This document shows positions 51,596 through 59,676 of a stretch of DNA of 64,000 bases, piece by piece (position 1 is the first letter of the stretch; every line of letters begins with the position of its first letter). The DNA comes from Candidatus Nyctobacter psychrophilus (GTDB lineage Bacteria; Vulcanimicrobiota; Vulcanimicrobiia; Vulcanimicrobiales; Vulcanimicrobiaceae). Position numbers and translations under genes: made by a program. The stretch is from positions 62,001 to 126,000 of the forward strand of contig JACRTY010000049.1 in assembly GCA_014305025.1 (NCBI GenBank), read 5' to 3'. The notes under the pieces were generated by a model. The model ran no database searches. It saw only the letters and a list, made by a program, of their open reading frames with translations, and was not told the origin of the DNA.

Positions 51596-51997
51596 GTGCT
51601 GGACGCATCCGCCGCAATATCATGGTTCTTCGAAGACGAACGCGACAAGGAGTCGATCGCAATGGCTAAGACCGTGAGTAAAAACGGCGCGATCGTACCG
51701 GCGTTATTCCGCTGGGAAATTCAAAACGCGCTCGTGATGGCGGTTCGCCGAAAGCGCCTTTCGTTCGGCCAAGTTGCCGAGCACTTGCAGGCGCTTGACG
51801 AACTCGACCTCCAGGTTGACGGTTTCGTCCTGACATCTTCCCATACACTGGGACTCGGATTGGCACAGCGCTTCGAATTAACGGCCTACGATGCCGCTTA
51901 TTTGGAATTAGCCGTTCGCCGTTCATCGCCGATCATGACGCGAGACGACAAGCTCTTATCGGCCGCGGCCGATCTGGCCCTACTATGGAAGTCCTGA
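51596..51997 (+). CDS. PIN-domain ribonuclease toxin (VapC type)
   Basis: A 133-residue PIN protein: first Asp in LDASAAISWFFEDE, conserved Glu in PALFRWEIQNAL, and acidic residues in YDAAYLELA and IMTRDDKLL. VapC toxins cleave tRNA or rRNA. GTG 51596 is the first ordinary start, but in-frame homology (KRVAVLDAS) extends to ATT 51581, which overlaps the antitoxin stop (ATTAA), so the natural start may be that ATT. All catalytic acids are present. Confidence 0.9.
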   Translation: MLDASAAISWFFEDERDKESIAMAKTVSKNGAIVPALFRWEIQNALVMAVRRKRLSFGQVAEHLQALDELDLQVDGFVLTSSHTLGLGLAQRFELTAYDAAYLELAVRRSSPIMTRDDKLLSAAADLALLWKS

Positions 51998-52078
51998 TCG
52001 ACCCCCGGAGCCGCGCCTAGTCGATCGCTTAGTGACGGCGCGGGGCCATTTCATGAAGATAAGGGACGCCCGACCGGA

Positions 52079-52352
52079 GCGTTCGAACGCCTCTGTCTGG
52101 GAGCACTTACAGTGTTCGTCGCTTCCGCTGACGGCATGCTCCGAGAGAGGAACCGCCATGTGCCCCAAGTGTCTTGCATGGCCTTGTTAGCCGCTGCCCG
52201 CGCCGCCGCTCATCGCGCCGAGCGCGGCATTAATCTCGCGGACGCTGCGAGCGACAGGCATGATCGATCGCACTGAACTCACCGTGAACGAGAACGGAGA
52301 ACGGCATGGAGCCTTCGAGAATCGTCTAGATGACGCCGTTGCTAGGCATCGC
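52079..52352 (+). pseudogene. Decayed duplicate of the 53290-53588 segment
   Basis: This stretch parallels 53290-53588: a GCGTTC-AACG start, a GAGAGGAACCGCC ribosome-binding region, MCPKCLA (versus MCPECLA) cut by a TAG after ten codons, then GERHGAFENRLDDAVAR (versus GERHGSSENRLAHAVAR). It thus carries dead copies of the small CPxC protein and of the first codons of the DUF899 gene. Divergence is considerable, so the duplication is old. Confidence 0.6.
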
Positions 52353-53246
52353 CCCCAGGCCGTCTTTTTGCACGGCCGTGACTCCCTTCATCATGTCGTT
52401 CCAAGCCTCGGTTGTTGCCGGCGCAAGCGAGATGATCGCGTTTTTACCGGCGGGTTGCTCGTGGTAGCGAGCGTAGATCCCGCCGCGGCGGCAGGCCGAA
52501 ACAGCCGCGCTAATATGGGCAGGCGGAACGTCCGGGTCGGCGCGCCCCAGCGACAAAGTACACCGCGCTGCCTCGCATCGCGGATACGATACTATCGGCA
52601 TCGGAGCCTGGAAGCGCGCCGCCGATGGGAAGATACGCAGCGAAGTGGCGGTGGGAATACAGCGCAACATCGAACACCACAAACGCCCCATTGGAGACGC
52701 CTCCAGATACGTATGTTGCGGCATCAATCGCGAAGGCGCTTTCGAAGGCATCGACGACGCCCGTGACCCTGGCGACGGCTACTTTAACCGATGTCGCGTC
52801 GGCTAGGCCGGGGACGCGCAACGAGATCACTCTCCGATTCCCGCTCGCCCGGAAGTAAGATGACTACCATTACCACGCGCCCTTTGGGTACGGCATACGC
52901 GACCGGTACCAGGCGGTCATCGACGTGAACCAGACTTCATGAACCCCCGGGAATGCAAGTGGTCGACCGCCCTGCCCCTTAATAAGGGCTGCAACTGCAG
53001 CAGCATCGAGCTGCTCTTGGAGTGCTTTCTCGTCGGCTATTTTCGGATGCTGCATAGTCCATGTGATATCGAGCGATCCAATGGCGTCGTCGGTACGTTG
53101 CACGTCGGTTCGCAGAACATCGTATTCACGCTGCAGCGTGTTGATCTTCGCTGCGGTATCGTTGGCGACCGCGGCGCGGGCGAACAGCACGGCGCCCAAG
53201 AGCAGGGCCGTGACAACGGCGGTGCCTTTAGCCTGTGATAAGCCAT
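52326..53246 (-). pseudogene. Exported alpha/beta hydrolase (esterase/LpqC-like), multiply frameshifted
   Basis: On the minus strand an AAGGAGG ribosome-binding site precedes ATG 53246, but the signal peptide continues in another frame (VVTALLLGAVLFARAAVAND). Then a coiled region (KINTLQREYDVLRTDVQRTD) and RPLAFPGVHEVWFTSMTAWY follow. After another break come VPKGRVVMVVILLPGERE, then VVDAFESAFAIDAATYVSGG with the nucleophile elbow GGVSNGAF. A final shift near 52540 leads to DPDVPPAHISAAVSACRRGG, YHEQPAGKNAI and the stop at 52326. At least four lesions make it inactive. Confidence 0.7.
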
Positions 53247-53368
53247 TGGCCCTCCTTTCGAGACGAAGACTCAAAATGTCGGTTCCGGCAGCGTTCAAAC
53301 GTCTCTTGTTCGGACATCGATCACGAGTTCGCCACGCATCGAGTGCATGTCCGGAAAGAGGAATCACC

Positions 53369-53590
53369 ATGTGCCCCGAGTGCCTTGCCGGCGAGGTCTT
53401 GATCGCCGCTACCCGCGCGGCGTCCAGCCTGATGCTGGGGTCCTCCATAAGGCCGGGCGCGGCGTTTGCCATGCGAACGCTCCGCGCGCAAGCCGCTCGC
53501 TGCCAAACCGAGCCGTCGTTGAAAACGAAAGGAGAACGGCATGGATCGTCCGAGAATCGTCTCGCGCACGCAGTGGCTCGCTGCGCGTAA
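53369..53590 (+). CDS. Small CPxC protein upstream of DUF899
   Basis: A 73-residue protein (ATG 53369, good ribosome-binding site GAAAGAGG). It begins MCPECLAGEVLIAATRAASS and continues with helix-forming residues; the final 20 residues overlap the next gene in another frame. The CPxC pair suggests a redox or metal role beside the thiol-type DUF899 protein, but no function is established. A decayed copy lies at 52158. Confidence 0.5.
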   Translation: MCPECLAGEVLIAATRAASSLMLGSSIRPGAAFAMRTLRAQAARCQTEPSLKTKGERHGSSENRLAHAVARCA

Positions 53591-54299
53591 GGAACTGCTG
53601 CTCAAAGAGAAGGCCGCCACTCGAGCGCGCGACGCACTGAGTGCGGAGCGGCGCGCGCTGCCGATGGTCGAAATCGAAAAGGAGTACGTGTTCGACGGCC
53701 CGCATGGGCACGCGAGCCTGCGCGATCTTTTCGACGGGCATCAGCAGCTGATCGTCTATCATTTCATGTTCGACCCGAGTTGGGACGAAGGCTGTCCGAG
53801 CTGCTCCTACTTCGCCGACAACTTCACCGGCGCACTCACGCACCTGCCGGCTCGCGACACGTCGTTCGTCGTCGTTTCGCGGGCGCGGCGCGCGAAGCTG
53901 GCCGCCTTCGAGCAGCGGATGGGTTGGAGCTTCCCGTGGTTCTCGTCGTTCGGCAACGACTTCAACTACGACTTCGGGGTCACGCTCGACGCTGCTGCGG
54001 GAAGCGTGGAATACAACTACGAGAATGCTGCGAAGCTCCGGGAATCCGGCAAGATTTGGATCGAAGATGGCGAGCTGCCGGGCTTGAGCGTCTTCCTACG
54101 TGACGGCGGCCGCATCTTCCACACCTACTCGGCCTATCAGCGCGGTCTCGATCTGATGCTCAACACCTACAACTTCCTGGATCATACCCCGCTTGGGCGG
54201 CAAGAAGAAGACGAAGCCCATGTCATGGCGTGGGTGCGCCATCACGACAAGTATGCATCTGGTCACCCTTCACCCCAAACGATTGGAGTAACGGCATGA
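53541..54299 (+). CDS. DUF899 (thioredoxin-like) protein
   Basis: A 252-residue protein from ATG 53541 with an AAAGGAG ribosome-binding site. DUF899 motifs: SRTQWLAARKELLLKEKAAT, the FDGPHGHASLRDLFDGHQQL strand, HFMFDPSWDEGCPSCSYFAD with redox pair C85/C88, WSFPWFSSFGNDFNYDFGV, and the C-terminal FHTYSAYQRGLDLMLNTYNF. The family has an AhpC/TSA-like fold and unknown activity. ATGA overlap with the next gene links it to the DGPF/sigma-factor operon. Confidence 0.93.
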   Translation: MDRPRIVSRTQWLAARKELLLKEKAATRARDALSAERRALPMVEIEKEYVFDGPHGHASLRDLFDGHQQLIVYHFMFDPSWDEGCPSCSYFADNFTGALTHLPARDTSFVVVSRARRAKLAAFEQRMGWSFPWFSSFGNDFNYDFGVTLDAAAGSVEYNYENAAKLRESGKIWIEDGELPGLSVFLRDGGRIFHTYSAYQRGLDLMLNTYNFLDHTPLGRQEEDEAHVMAWVRHHDKYASGHPSPQTIGVTA

Positions 54300-54640
54300 G
54301 GGAATTTACGCTTCTGTTCCGCGGAGGCGATCAGTCGGCGTCACCCGAGACCATGGAGCGGCGCATGCAAAAGTGGGGCGCCTGGATCAACGAATTGCGG
54401 GCCGGCGGGTATGTCAAGGAATTGGGCCGGCCGCTCGAGGAGGGCGGCAAAGTCGTGCGCGCCCAAGCGAAGACGATCACGGATGGACCGTACGCCGAAA
54501 CCAAGGATATCGTAGGCGGCTTCCTGATCGTGCAGACCGACGATCTCGCGCAGGCGGCGGAACTGGCCCGCGGCTGTCCCATTCTCGAAATCGGCGGCTT
54601 GGTTGAAGTGCGCCCGGTCATGGAGATGAGCCTGCCATAA
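54296..54640 (+). CDS. DGPF/YCII-family protein
   Basis: A 114-residue protein: REFTLLFRGGDQSASPETME, GGYVKELGRPLEEGGKVVR, the family signature TDGPYAETKDIVGGFLIVQ and a final CPILEIGGLVEVRPV. YCII/DGPF proteins are dimeric alpha+beta proteins that regularly accompany ECF42-type sigma factors, as here. Their role is unknown; a sensor or an effector of the sigma factor has been considered. Start ATG 54296 in ATGA overlap. Confidence 0.93.
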   Translation: MREFTLLFRGGDQSASPETMERRMQKWGAWINELRAGGYVKELGRPLEEGGKVVRAQAKTITDGPYAETKDIVGGFLIVQTDDLAQAAELARGCPILEIGGLVEVRPVMEMSLP

Positions 54641-55893
54641 ATCCAAGCGAGCATCTCTTTCGGCGCGAGTCGGGGCGCATCGTCGCGACCTTGACCCGCG
54701 TCTTCGGTATCGGGAACCTGGCGCTGGCAGAAGACGTCACGCAAGACGCCTTCTGCCGCGCGCTGGAGGTCTGGAAATTCCGCGGCGTGCCGGCCAACCC
54801 GTCGGCGTGGCTGATGGCGACCGCAAAGAACCGCGCGCTCGACGTACTGCGCCGCGAACGAACTGAGCGCACGTTCGCGCCCGAACTCGAGCGGCGTTTC
54901 GAAAACGAAGCGTTGCTGGAGCCGGCCTTTTCCCAACTCTTCGAACCGAACGCGATCAAAGACGATCCGCTGCGTATGATCTTCTCATGCTGCGATCCGC
55001 GTCTCGCGGAGAAGGCGCAAGTCGCGCTCGTGCTGCACATCGTGTGCGGATTCGGCAGCGGGGAAGTCGCGGGCGCGTTCGTCAGCACGAAGGCGGCCGT
55101 CGAAAAGCGGATCGAGCGCGGGAAGCATGCGCTGACGCAAACGACGGCACTGTTCGACATCGCCGACGCCGCCGATTTCGAGGCGCGCTTGCCTGCCGTG
55201 CAGCGCGCGCTCTATTTGCTCTTCAACGAAGGCTATCACGGCGCATCCGCCGAGTCGGCGGTGCGGACCGAACTCTGTCGCGAGGCGATCCGTTTAGGAG
55301 CGCTGCTGTGCGCGCACCGACTTGGCGCGAGTCCGGCGTCGCACGCGCTGCTCGCGCTGATGTATTTGCATGCGGCGCGCTTGCCGGCGCGGCTCAACCC
55401 CGCGGGCGAGCTGGCGTCGCCGTCCGAGCAGGATCGCTCCCGCTGGAATCCGCGCCTGGTCGTTGAAGGCCGCCGCTTACTCGAACTGTCCGCCACGGGC
55501 CGGGAGTTGAGCACGTATCACCTCGAGGCTGCCATCGCAGCCGTGCATGCAGACGCACGACGCATCGAGGATACGGATTGGCAGCAGATCGTCTCATTGT
55601 ACGACACGCTGCTGGCGCTCGCGCCGTCGGCGGTCGTCGCTCTCAACCGCGCCATCGCCGTCGGGCAATGCAAGGGGCCGCAGTGCGGGCTCGCGGAGAT
55701 CGAGGCGATCGCCGACAGTAAGCGGCTTGCCGCGTACCCATTTTATTTCGCAGCCCGCGGCGAGTTCGAGTTTCAAAACGGAGAACTCATGCGGGCGCGC
55801 CGACATTTTGAATCCGCCGCTGCACTGGCGCGCAACCCGATGGAGCGCCGGTTCTTCGAGCAACGCGTCGCCGCGTGCGCCCTCGCACCGTGA
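54637..55893 (+). CDS. ECF42-type RNA polymerase sigma factor with TPR-like C-terminal extension
   Basis: About 418 residues. Sigma region 2 (EDVTQDAFCRALEVWKFRGV then PSAWLMATAKNRALDVLRRE) and region 4 (LVLHIVCGFGSGEVAGAFVST then AVEKRIERGKHAL) occupy the first half. A helical extension of about 220 residues (ALYLLFNEGYHGASAESAVR, RLNPAGEL, DWQQIVSLYDTLLALAPSAV, ALNRAIAVG) makes it an ECF42-type factor, a group that goes with DGPF proteins and lacks a classical anti-sigma factor. Homology (HLFRRESGRIVAT) begins before the first ordinary start (TTG 54691); the frame reaches back to ATA 54637, which overlaps the previous TAA. Confidence 0.9.
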   Translation: MNPSEHLFRRESGRIVATLTRVFGIGNLALAEDVTQDAFCRALEVWKFRGVPANPSAWLMATAKNRALDVLRRERTERTFAPELERRFENEALLEPAFSQLFEPNAIKDDPLRMIFSCCDPRLAEKAQVALVLHIVCGFGSGEVAGAFVSTKAAVEKRIERGKHALTQTTALFDIADAADFEARLPAVQRALYLLFNEGYHGASAESAVRTELCREAIRLGALLCAHRLGASPASHALLALMYLHAARLPARLNPAGELASPSEQDRSRWNPRLVVEGRRLLELSATGRELSTYHLEAAIAAVHADARRIEDTDWQQIVSLYDTLLALAPSAVVALNRAIAVGQCKGPQCGLAEIEAIADSKRLAAYPFYFAARGEFEFQNGELMRARRHFESAAALARNPMERRFFEQRVAACALAP

Positions 55894-56029
55894 CGCTTGC
55901 GGGAACGCAGTGCATCCTACGTCCGTGGCAAGTTCGCGACGGAGGCCGGCTGGCGCGCATCGCCAATGATCCGGGTGTTTCACGCTACATGACGCTGCAA
56001 TTTCCGTGGCCGTATGAACGCAGCGACGC
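55890..56029 (+). pseudogene. N-terminal remnant of a GNAT acetyltransferase
   Basis: From GTG 55890 (GTGA overlap with the sigma-factor stop): VTLAGTQCILRPWQVRDGGR, LARIANDPGVSRYMTLQFPW, PYER. This is the standard start of RimJ-type GNAT acetyltransferases. After about 45 residues it runs into unrelated, Arg-rich sequence; the acetyl-CoA-binding part is absent. Confidence 0.5.
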
Positions 56030-56054
56030 CCGCGGACCTGGAGACGTGGCTCAA

Positions 56055-56150
56055 TCTCACCCCCGAGATCCTGATGGATGGAACGATTCTCGTTGTCGAA
56101 CCGCCGCGCCGGCTCGTGATCGCATGGCACGAGCTCGAAGATGGGGCGGC
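56055..56150 (+). pseudogene. Fragment of an SRPBCC/AHSA1-like protein
   Basis: The frame contains LTPEILMDGTILVVEPPRRL followed by VIAWHELEDG, the central strand pair (EVEPPRRLV.TWH) of SRPBCC/AHSA1 proteins. Only about 30 residues match, and both flanks are unrelated. AHSA1-like genes are common near DGPF/YCII genes, so this may be a lost member of that operon. Confidence 0.4.
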
Positions 56151-56226
56151 GACGCAGCACGCCGCGCGCTGCGGGCATGACGTGACGGCGCCTTTGCCGA
56201 GATCGTCGGCAAAGGCGCCCGGCTCC

Positions 56227-56595
56227 TTATTTACGCTGGTGCAGGATGAACGTGTTGCCCTCGGTGTCTTCGCCGAAGGACATGCGGCAGGCGGGCGTAT
56301 CTTCGAGCTCGCCATGGAACGTGACGCCGCGCGCTTTGTTCTGCGACGTCGCCGCTTCGAGATCGGGCACCGCGAACATCACGCCGTGGCTGGTCTGAAT
56401 CGGACCGTCTTCGTGCGGCTTGTATAACCCGAAGGTCTCCCCGCCTGGAAACGTCCATTCGCTGACCATGCCCTCGTAACGCATCGACGGCTCCATACCG
56501 AGCAGGTCGGTATAAAACTTCGTCGCTCGTTGCAAATCGGCAGCGTAATAGTAGCTCGCGTCGATTCCGGTCACTTTAGGGATCGTGTCGATCAT
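56227..56595 (-). CDS. VOC-family (glyoxalase/bleomycin-resistance-like) protein
   Basis: A 122-residue protein starting at ATG 56595: YYYAADLQRATKFYTDLLGM, SEWTFPGGETFGLYKP, HGVMFAVPDLEAATSQ and SFGEDTEGNTFILHQRK form one complete VOC module of two beta-alpha-beta-beta-beta units. Family members bind a metal and act on glyoxal adducts, antibiotics or aromatic compounds; substrate unknown here. Confidence 0.88.
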   Translation of the reverse strand: MIDTIPKVTGIDASYYYAADLQRATKFYTDLLGMEPSMRYEGMVSEWTFPGGETFGLYKPHEDGPIQTSHGVMFAVPDLEAATSQNKARGVTFHGELEDTPACRMSFGEDTEGNTFILHQRK

Positions 56596-56733
56596 CTTCG
56601 GCCTCCTTGTGGTCCCGATGCGTTCGACGCGGCAGCAGCCTCGCCTCGGACTCAGGCCGACCGCCCGCGGCATGACCCAGCACTAGCCGATTCGCCGATG
56701 CGCGGAAGCGCCTCACCCGGCATACTTCGGTGC

Positions 56734-57687
56734 ATGGATACGACCGAACATAACACGCTGACCGCGTTGTCGGCGCAACTAGCTGCGGCCGTGGCCGCCG
56801 CGGCGGCCTCGATCGCCTATGTGGACGCTCATCCGCGGCGCGACGCGAGCGGCATCGCCTGGGACGAGCATCACCTCGTGACCGTCGAGCACGCGATCGA
56901 GCGGGAGGAAGAGATCGAAATTCTCCTCGACGGCGCGACCAAGGCCAACGCGACCCTCGTCGGCCGCGACTCCGCAACCGACGTCGCCCTTCTCCACACG
57001 CAAGCCACCTTGGCGCCCGCGCAGCGAGCCGATCCCGCGGCGCTGCGGGTCGGCACCTTGGTCCTTGCCGTCGGCCGTGACGAAGATGCGCAGCCGGCGG
57101 CGAGCTTCGGCGTGATCAGTTCGCTCGATGGACCGTGGCGCACATGGCGCGGCGGCAGCGTCGATCGCTTCATCCGTCCCGACATCAACCTGTATCGCGG
57201 TTTCTCCGGCGGAGCGCTCGTCGATGTTGCGGGGGCGGTAGTCGGCATGAACACGTGGGGCTTATCGCGACGGACGGCGCTCACGCTACCGGTACCGACG
57301 CTGGAACGCATCGTTGATGAACTGAGGGCCGGCGGTCGCGTTCGCCGCGGCTATCTCGGCGTTGCATTGCAGAGCGTTCGACTACCCGAAGCGCTGCGCA
57401 CGGCGCACGGACTCGTTCAACGCAGTGCACCAATCGTTGTCGAGGTCGCTCCCGGCGGACCGGCCGAGCACGCCGGCGTCACGATCGGTGACGTCGTTCT
57501 TACGCTGAGCGCCAGCACGATCCAAGACGTCGATGACCTCCAGAACGCGCTGGCGCGCATCGCGCTTGGCTCGGCACAGAGCTTGCGAATCCTGCGTGGC
57601 GGAGAGGCGCGCGAGCTTCGCGTGGTCGTCGCGGAACAACCCCGAGGTGCTTGCGGCGACCCAAGTACGGGGAACGGCGATGAGTGA
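56734..57687 (+). CDS. Trypsin-like serine protease with PDZ domain (HtrA-like), no signal peptide
   Basis: A 317-residue protein from ATG 56734. An S1 protease domain carries His53 in VTVEHAIE, Asp83 in SATDVALLH and Ser158 in RGFSGGALV; the segment GFSGGAL replaces the usual GNSGGPL. A PDZ domain (about 212-305; RRGYLGVALQSVRL, VVEVAPGGPAEHAGV, GDVVLTLSASTIQDVDDL) follows. No secretion signal is visible, so it may act in the cytosol. It overlaps the next protease gene by 8 bases. Confidence 0.9.
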   Translation: MDTTEHNTLTALSAQLAAAVAAAAASIAYVDAHPRRDASGIAWDEHHLVTVEHAIEREEEIEILLDGATKANATLVGRDSATDVALLHTQATLAPAQRADPAALRVGTLVLAVGRDEDAQPAASFGVISSLDGPWRTWRGGSVDRFIRPDINLYRGFSGGALVDVAGAVVGMNTWGLSRRTALTLPVPTLERIVDELRAGGRVRRGYLGVALQSVRLPEALRTAHGLVQRSAPIVVEVAPGGPAEHAGVTIGDVVLTLSASTIQDVDDLQNALARIALGSAQSLRILRGGEARELRVVVAEQPRGACGDPSTGNGDE

Positions 57688-58249
57688 CGTGGGCGAAGTC
57701 CTCGCGGCCACCGCTTCGCGATTGCGCCGATCGACGGTGCGCGTTCACGATGCGCAGGGATGCTGTTCCGGTTCCGGCGTCGCCTGGGGAGGTCGCGGCG
57801 ATTTGATCCTGACGAACGCGCACGTCGTGGGCGGTGGAGGCGACGCCGTGGTGGAGTGCGACGGCGGCCGGCGCGCGCGCGCCCACGTGATCGCCCGGGA
57901 TACCCGCCTCGATCTGGCGGCGTTGCACGTGCCGGGCACGACGCTTCCGCTCGCCGAGGTGCGGCGCGCCCGCAGCGTTGCGCCGGGCGAATTGGTGCTC
58001 GCCGTCGGCAATCCGCTGGGGCTGGTCGGGGCGCTCTCGGTCGGACTCGTGCAGCGTTGCAACGCCCGCTGGGTCGTAGCAGATGTGAATCTTGCACCGG
58101 GAAATTCGGGTGGACCGCTCGCCGACGCCGCGGGCCGCGTGGTCGGCATCAACAGCATGGTGGCGGCTGGGCTTGCCTATGCCGTTCCGAGCGCGGCGAT
58201 CGCCGCGTGGCTCGAGCGGTTGCGGCTCGGCGCAATGCGCGCTGCGTGA
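57680..58249 (+). CDS. Second trypsin-like serine protease, PDZ-less
   Basis: A 189-residue minimal S1 protease: His48 in LTNAHVV, Asp78 in TRLDLAALH and Ser143 in APGNSGGPLADAAG; all three triad residues present. There is no PDZ domain and no signal peptide. ATG 57680 overlaps the first protease gene, and its stop overlaps the start of the LuxR-type gene (GTGA). The pair of proteases with a regulator is likely translationally coupled. Confidence 0.9.
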   Translation: MSDVGEVLAATASRLRRSTVRVHDAQGCCSGSGVAWGGRGDLILTNAHVVGGGGDAVVECDGGRRARAHVIARDTRLDLAALHVPGTTLPLAEVRRARSVAPGELVLAVGNPLGLVGALSVGLVQRCNARWVVADVNLAPGNSGGPLADAAGRVVGINSMVAAGLAYAVPSAAIAAWLERLRLGAMRAA

Positions 58250-58854
58250 TCCGTACCGTCGTTTGCGCGGGTCCCGAAGGCGTGCGTGCGGGTCTGGCGG
58301 CCTTGGTGCGGCGCGAACCGCAACTGGCGCTCGTCGGGGAAGCCACACCCGCGGACCTGAGGCGCATGGTCAACGCGCTCGCTCCCGACGTGGTGATCGA
58401 ACGCCGCGACCGCGATCACGGTGCGGCGGCGTTACGCGTTCCCAGCGTGTCGCTGGTGTCCGATCCGCGCGCCGCTTGGGAGAGCGAGCGGCTCGATACG
58501 GTGCGCGGTCCGCACGCGATCCTTGCCGACGATGCGAACGCCGACGCGATTGTGGCGGCGATCGCCGCCGTCGCAGCCGGACTGAACGCTTTCCCCGCGC
58601 ACCTCTCGGCAACGCGGGCGCCCGTGACGCCTGATGACGAACGGACGAGCGTGCCCGAGCGCCTAACGCTTCGGGAAACCGACGTGCTCGCAGAGCTGGC
58701 GCGCGGCGTGCCCAACAAGGCGATAGCGGCGCGCCTGGCGATCTCCGAGCACACCGTCAAATTCCACATCGCGTCGATCTTCACAAAGCTCGGCGTCGCC
58801 AGCCGCACGGAAGCCGTCGCGCAGGGCATCCGCTTAGGGCTGGTCATGGTATAG
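58246..58854 (+). CDS. LuxR/NarL-type regulator with degenerate receiver
   Basis: A 202-residue protein from GTG 58246. The N-terminal half has the layout of a receiver domain (RTVVCAGPEGVRAGLAALVR, ALAPDVVIERRDRDHG, VPSVSLVSD) but the phosphorylatable Asp after the third strand is absent (R at that place). The C-terminal LuxR helix-turn-helix is normal (LTLRETDVLAELARGVPNKA, AARLAISEHTVKFHIASIFT, KLGVASRTEAVAQG). It may respond to a ligand or protein rather than phosphorylation. Cotranscribed with two proteases. Confidence 0.88.
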   Translation: MIRTVVCAGPEGVRAGLAALVRREPQLALVGEATPADLRRMVNALAPDVVIERRDRDHGAAALRVPSVSLVSDPRAAWESERLDTVRGPHAILADDANADAIVAAIAAVAAGLNAFPAHLSATRAPVTPDDERTSVPERLTLRETDVLAELARGVPNKAIAARLAISEHTVKFHIASIFTKLGVASRTEAVAQGIRLGLVMV

Positions 58855-58991
58855 CAGAACCCGGCGCTGAAATTGCATGATCCGCGGCGAAGCGGCACGG
58901 TGAAGGTGGGAGTCGGGCAAAGCCCGACAAAGTCACGGGCGATGCACTTTTGCTCGGTCTCGCACAGGGTGTCGTGAGCGCGGACGCTGCA

Positions 58992-59654
58992 ATGCCCGCG
59001 CGTGCGCGACACACGAAGCGCAACGTGATGTTCCTGTCGGCTGCCGCAGCCTTCGTGCTCGCGTGGTTTCTCATCCCGAACACGTGGCACGCGACCATAC
59101 GCTTCGTGACCGCCTTCGACGTCGCCGGCGCGCTCTTATTGGTGCTGATGGTCACGCTCGGCATGCACGCCGATGCCGCGTTGACCCGGCGCCGGGCGGC
59201 ACTCGACGATCCCGGCCGCAACGTCATCATGCTGATCGTCATCCTGTGTGGGGTGGTGGGGTTCGCTGCCGCAATTACGGTGCTTGGTACCGAGCTTCCG
59301 AAAGTACACGGCGTTGCGCGGTATACCGACGTCATCATCGGCATCGCGGCGGTTGTGATCGGCTGGGCGCTGATCCATACGAACTTTCTCTTCCGGTACG
59401 CCTACCTGTACTACTACGACGAGGACGGCGACGGTAATCCCAGCGGCATCGATTTTCCCGGCAACGCGGCTCCGAACGACTTCGACTTCGCGTATTTCTC
59501 GTTCGTCATCGGAATGACGTTCCAGGTTTCGGACGTGCAAATCACGGAGACCCGCATCCGCCGCCAGGCGCTCGTGCACTCGTTGATCTCGTTCGCATAC
59601 AGCGCCGGCATCATCGCGCTCGGCGTCAATATCGCTTCAGGGTTGCTGCACTGA
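58992..59654 (+). CDS. DUF1345 family membrane protein
   Basis: About 220 residues with five membrane helices (FLSAAAAFVLAWFLI, VAGALLLVLMVTLGM, NVIMLIVILCGVVGFAAAI, VIIGIAAVVIGWALIHTNFL, SLISFAYSAGIIALGVNI). The conserved DUF1345 motifs are HTNFLFRYAYLYYYD, FDFAYFSFVIGMTFQVSDVQ and TRIRRQALVHSLISF. Function unknown. A start at 58950 would add 14 residues. It is convergent with the efflux operon. Confidence 0.9.
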   Translation: MPARARHTKRNVMFLSAAAAFVLAWFLIPNTWHATIRFVTAFDVAGALLLVLMVTLGMHADAALTRRRAALDDPGRNVIMLIVILCGVVGFAAAITVLGTELPKVHGVARYTDVIIGIAAVVIGWALIHTNFLFRYAYLYYYDEDGDGNPSGIDFPGNAAPNDFDFAYFSFVIGMTFQVSDVQITETRIRRQALVHSLISFAYSAGIIALGVNIASGLLH

Positions 59655-59659
59655 GCGTG

Positions 59660-59676
59660 GAGGCAGCCGCAGCCTG
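59660..59676. repeat. Second copy of the 17-bp GAGGCAGCCGCAGCCTG element
   Basis: Identical to 32363-32379 and located between convergent genes, directly after the DUF1345 stop codon and at the stop of the adaptor gene. Consistent with a bidirectional terminator or dispersed palindrome. Confidence 0.45.
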
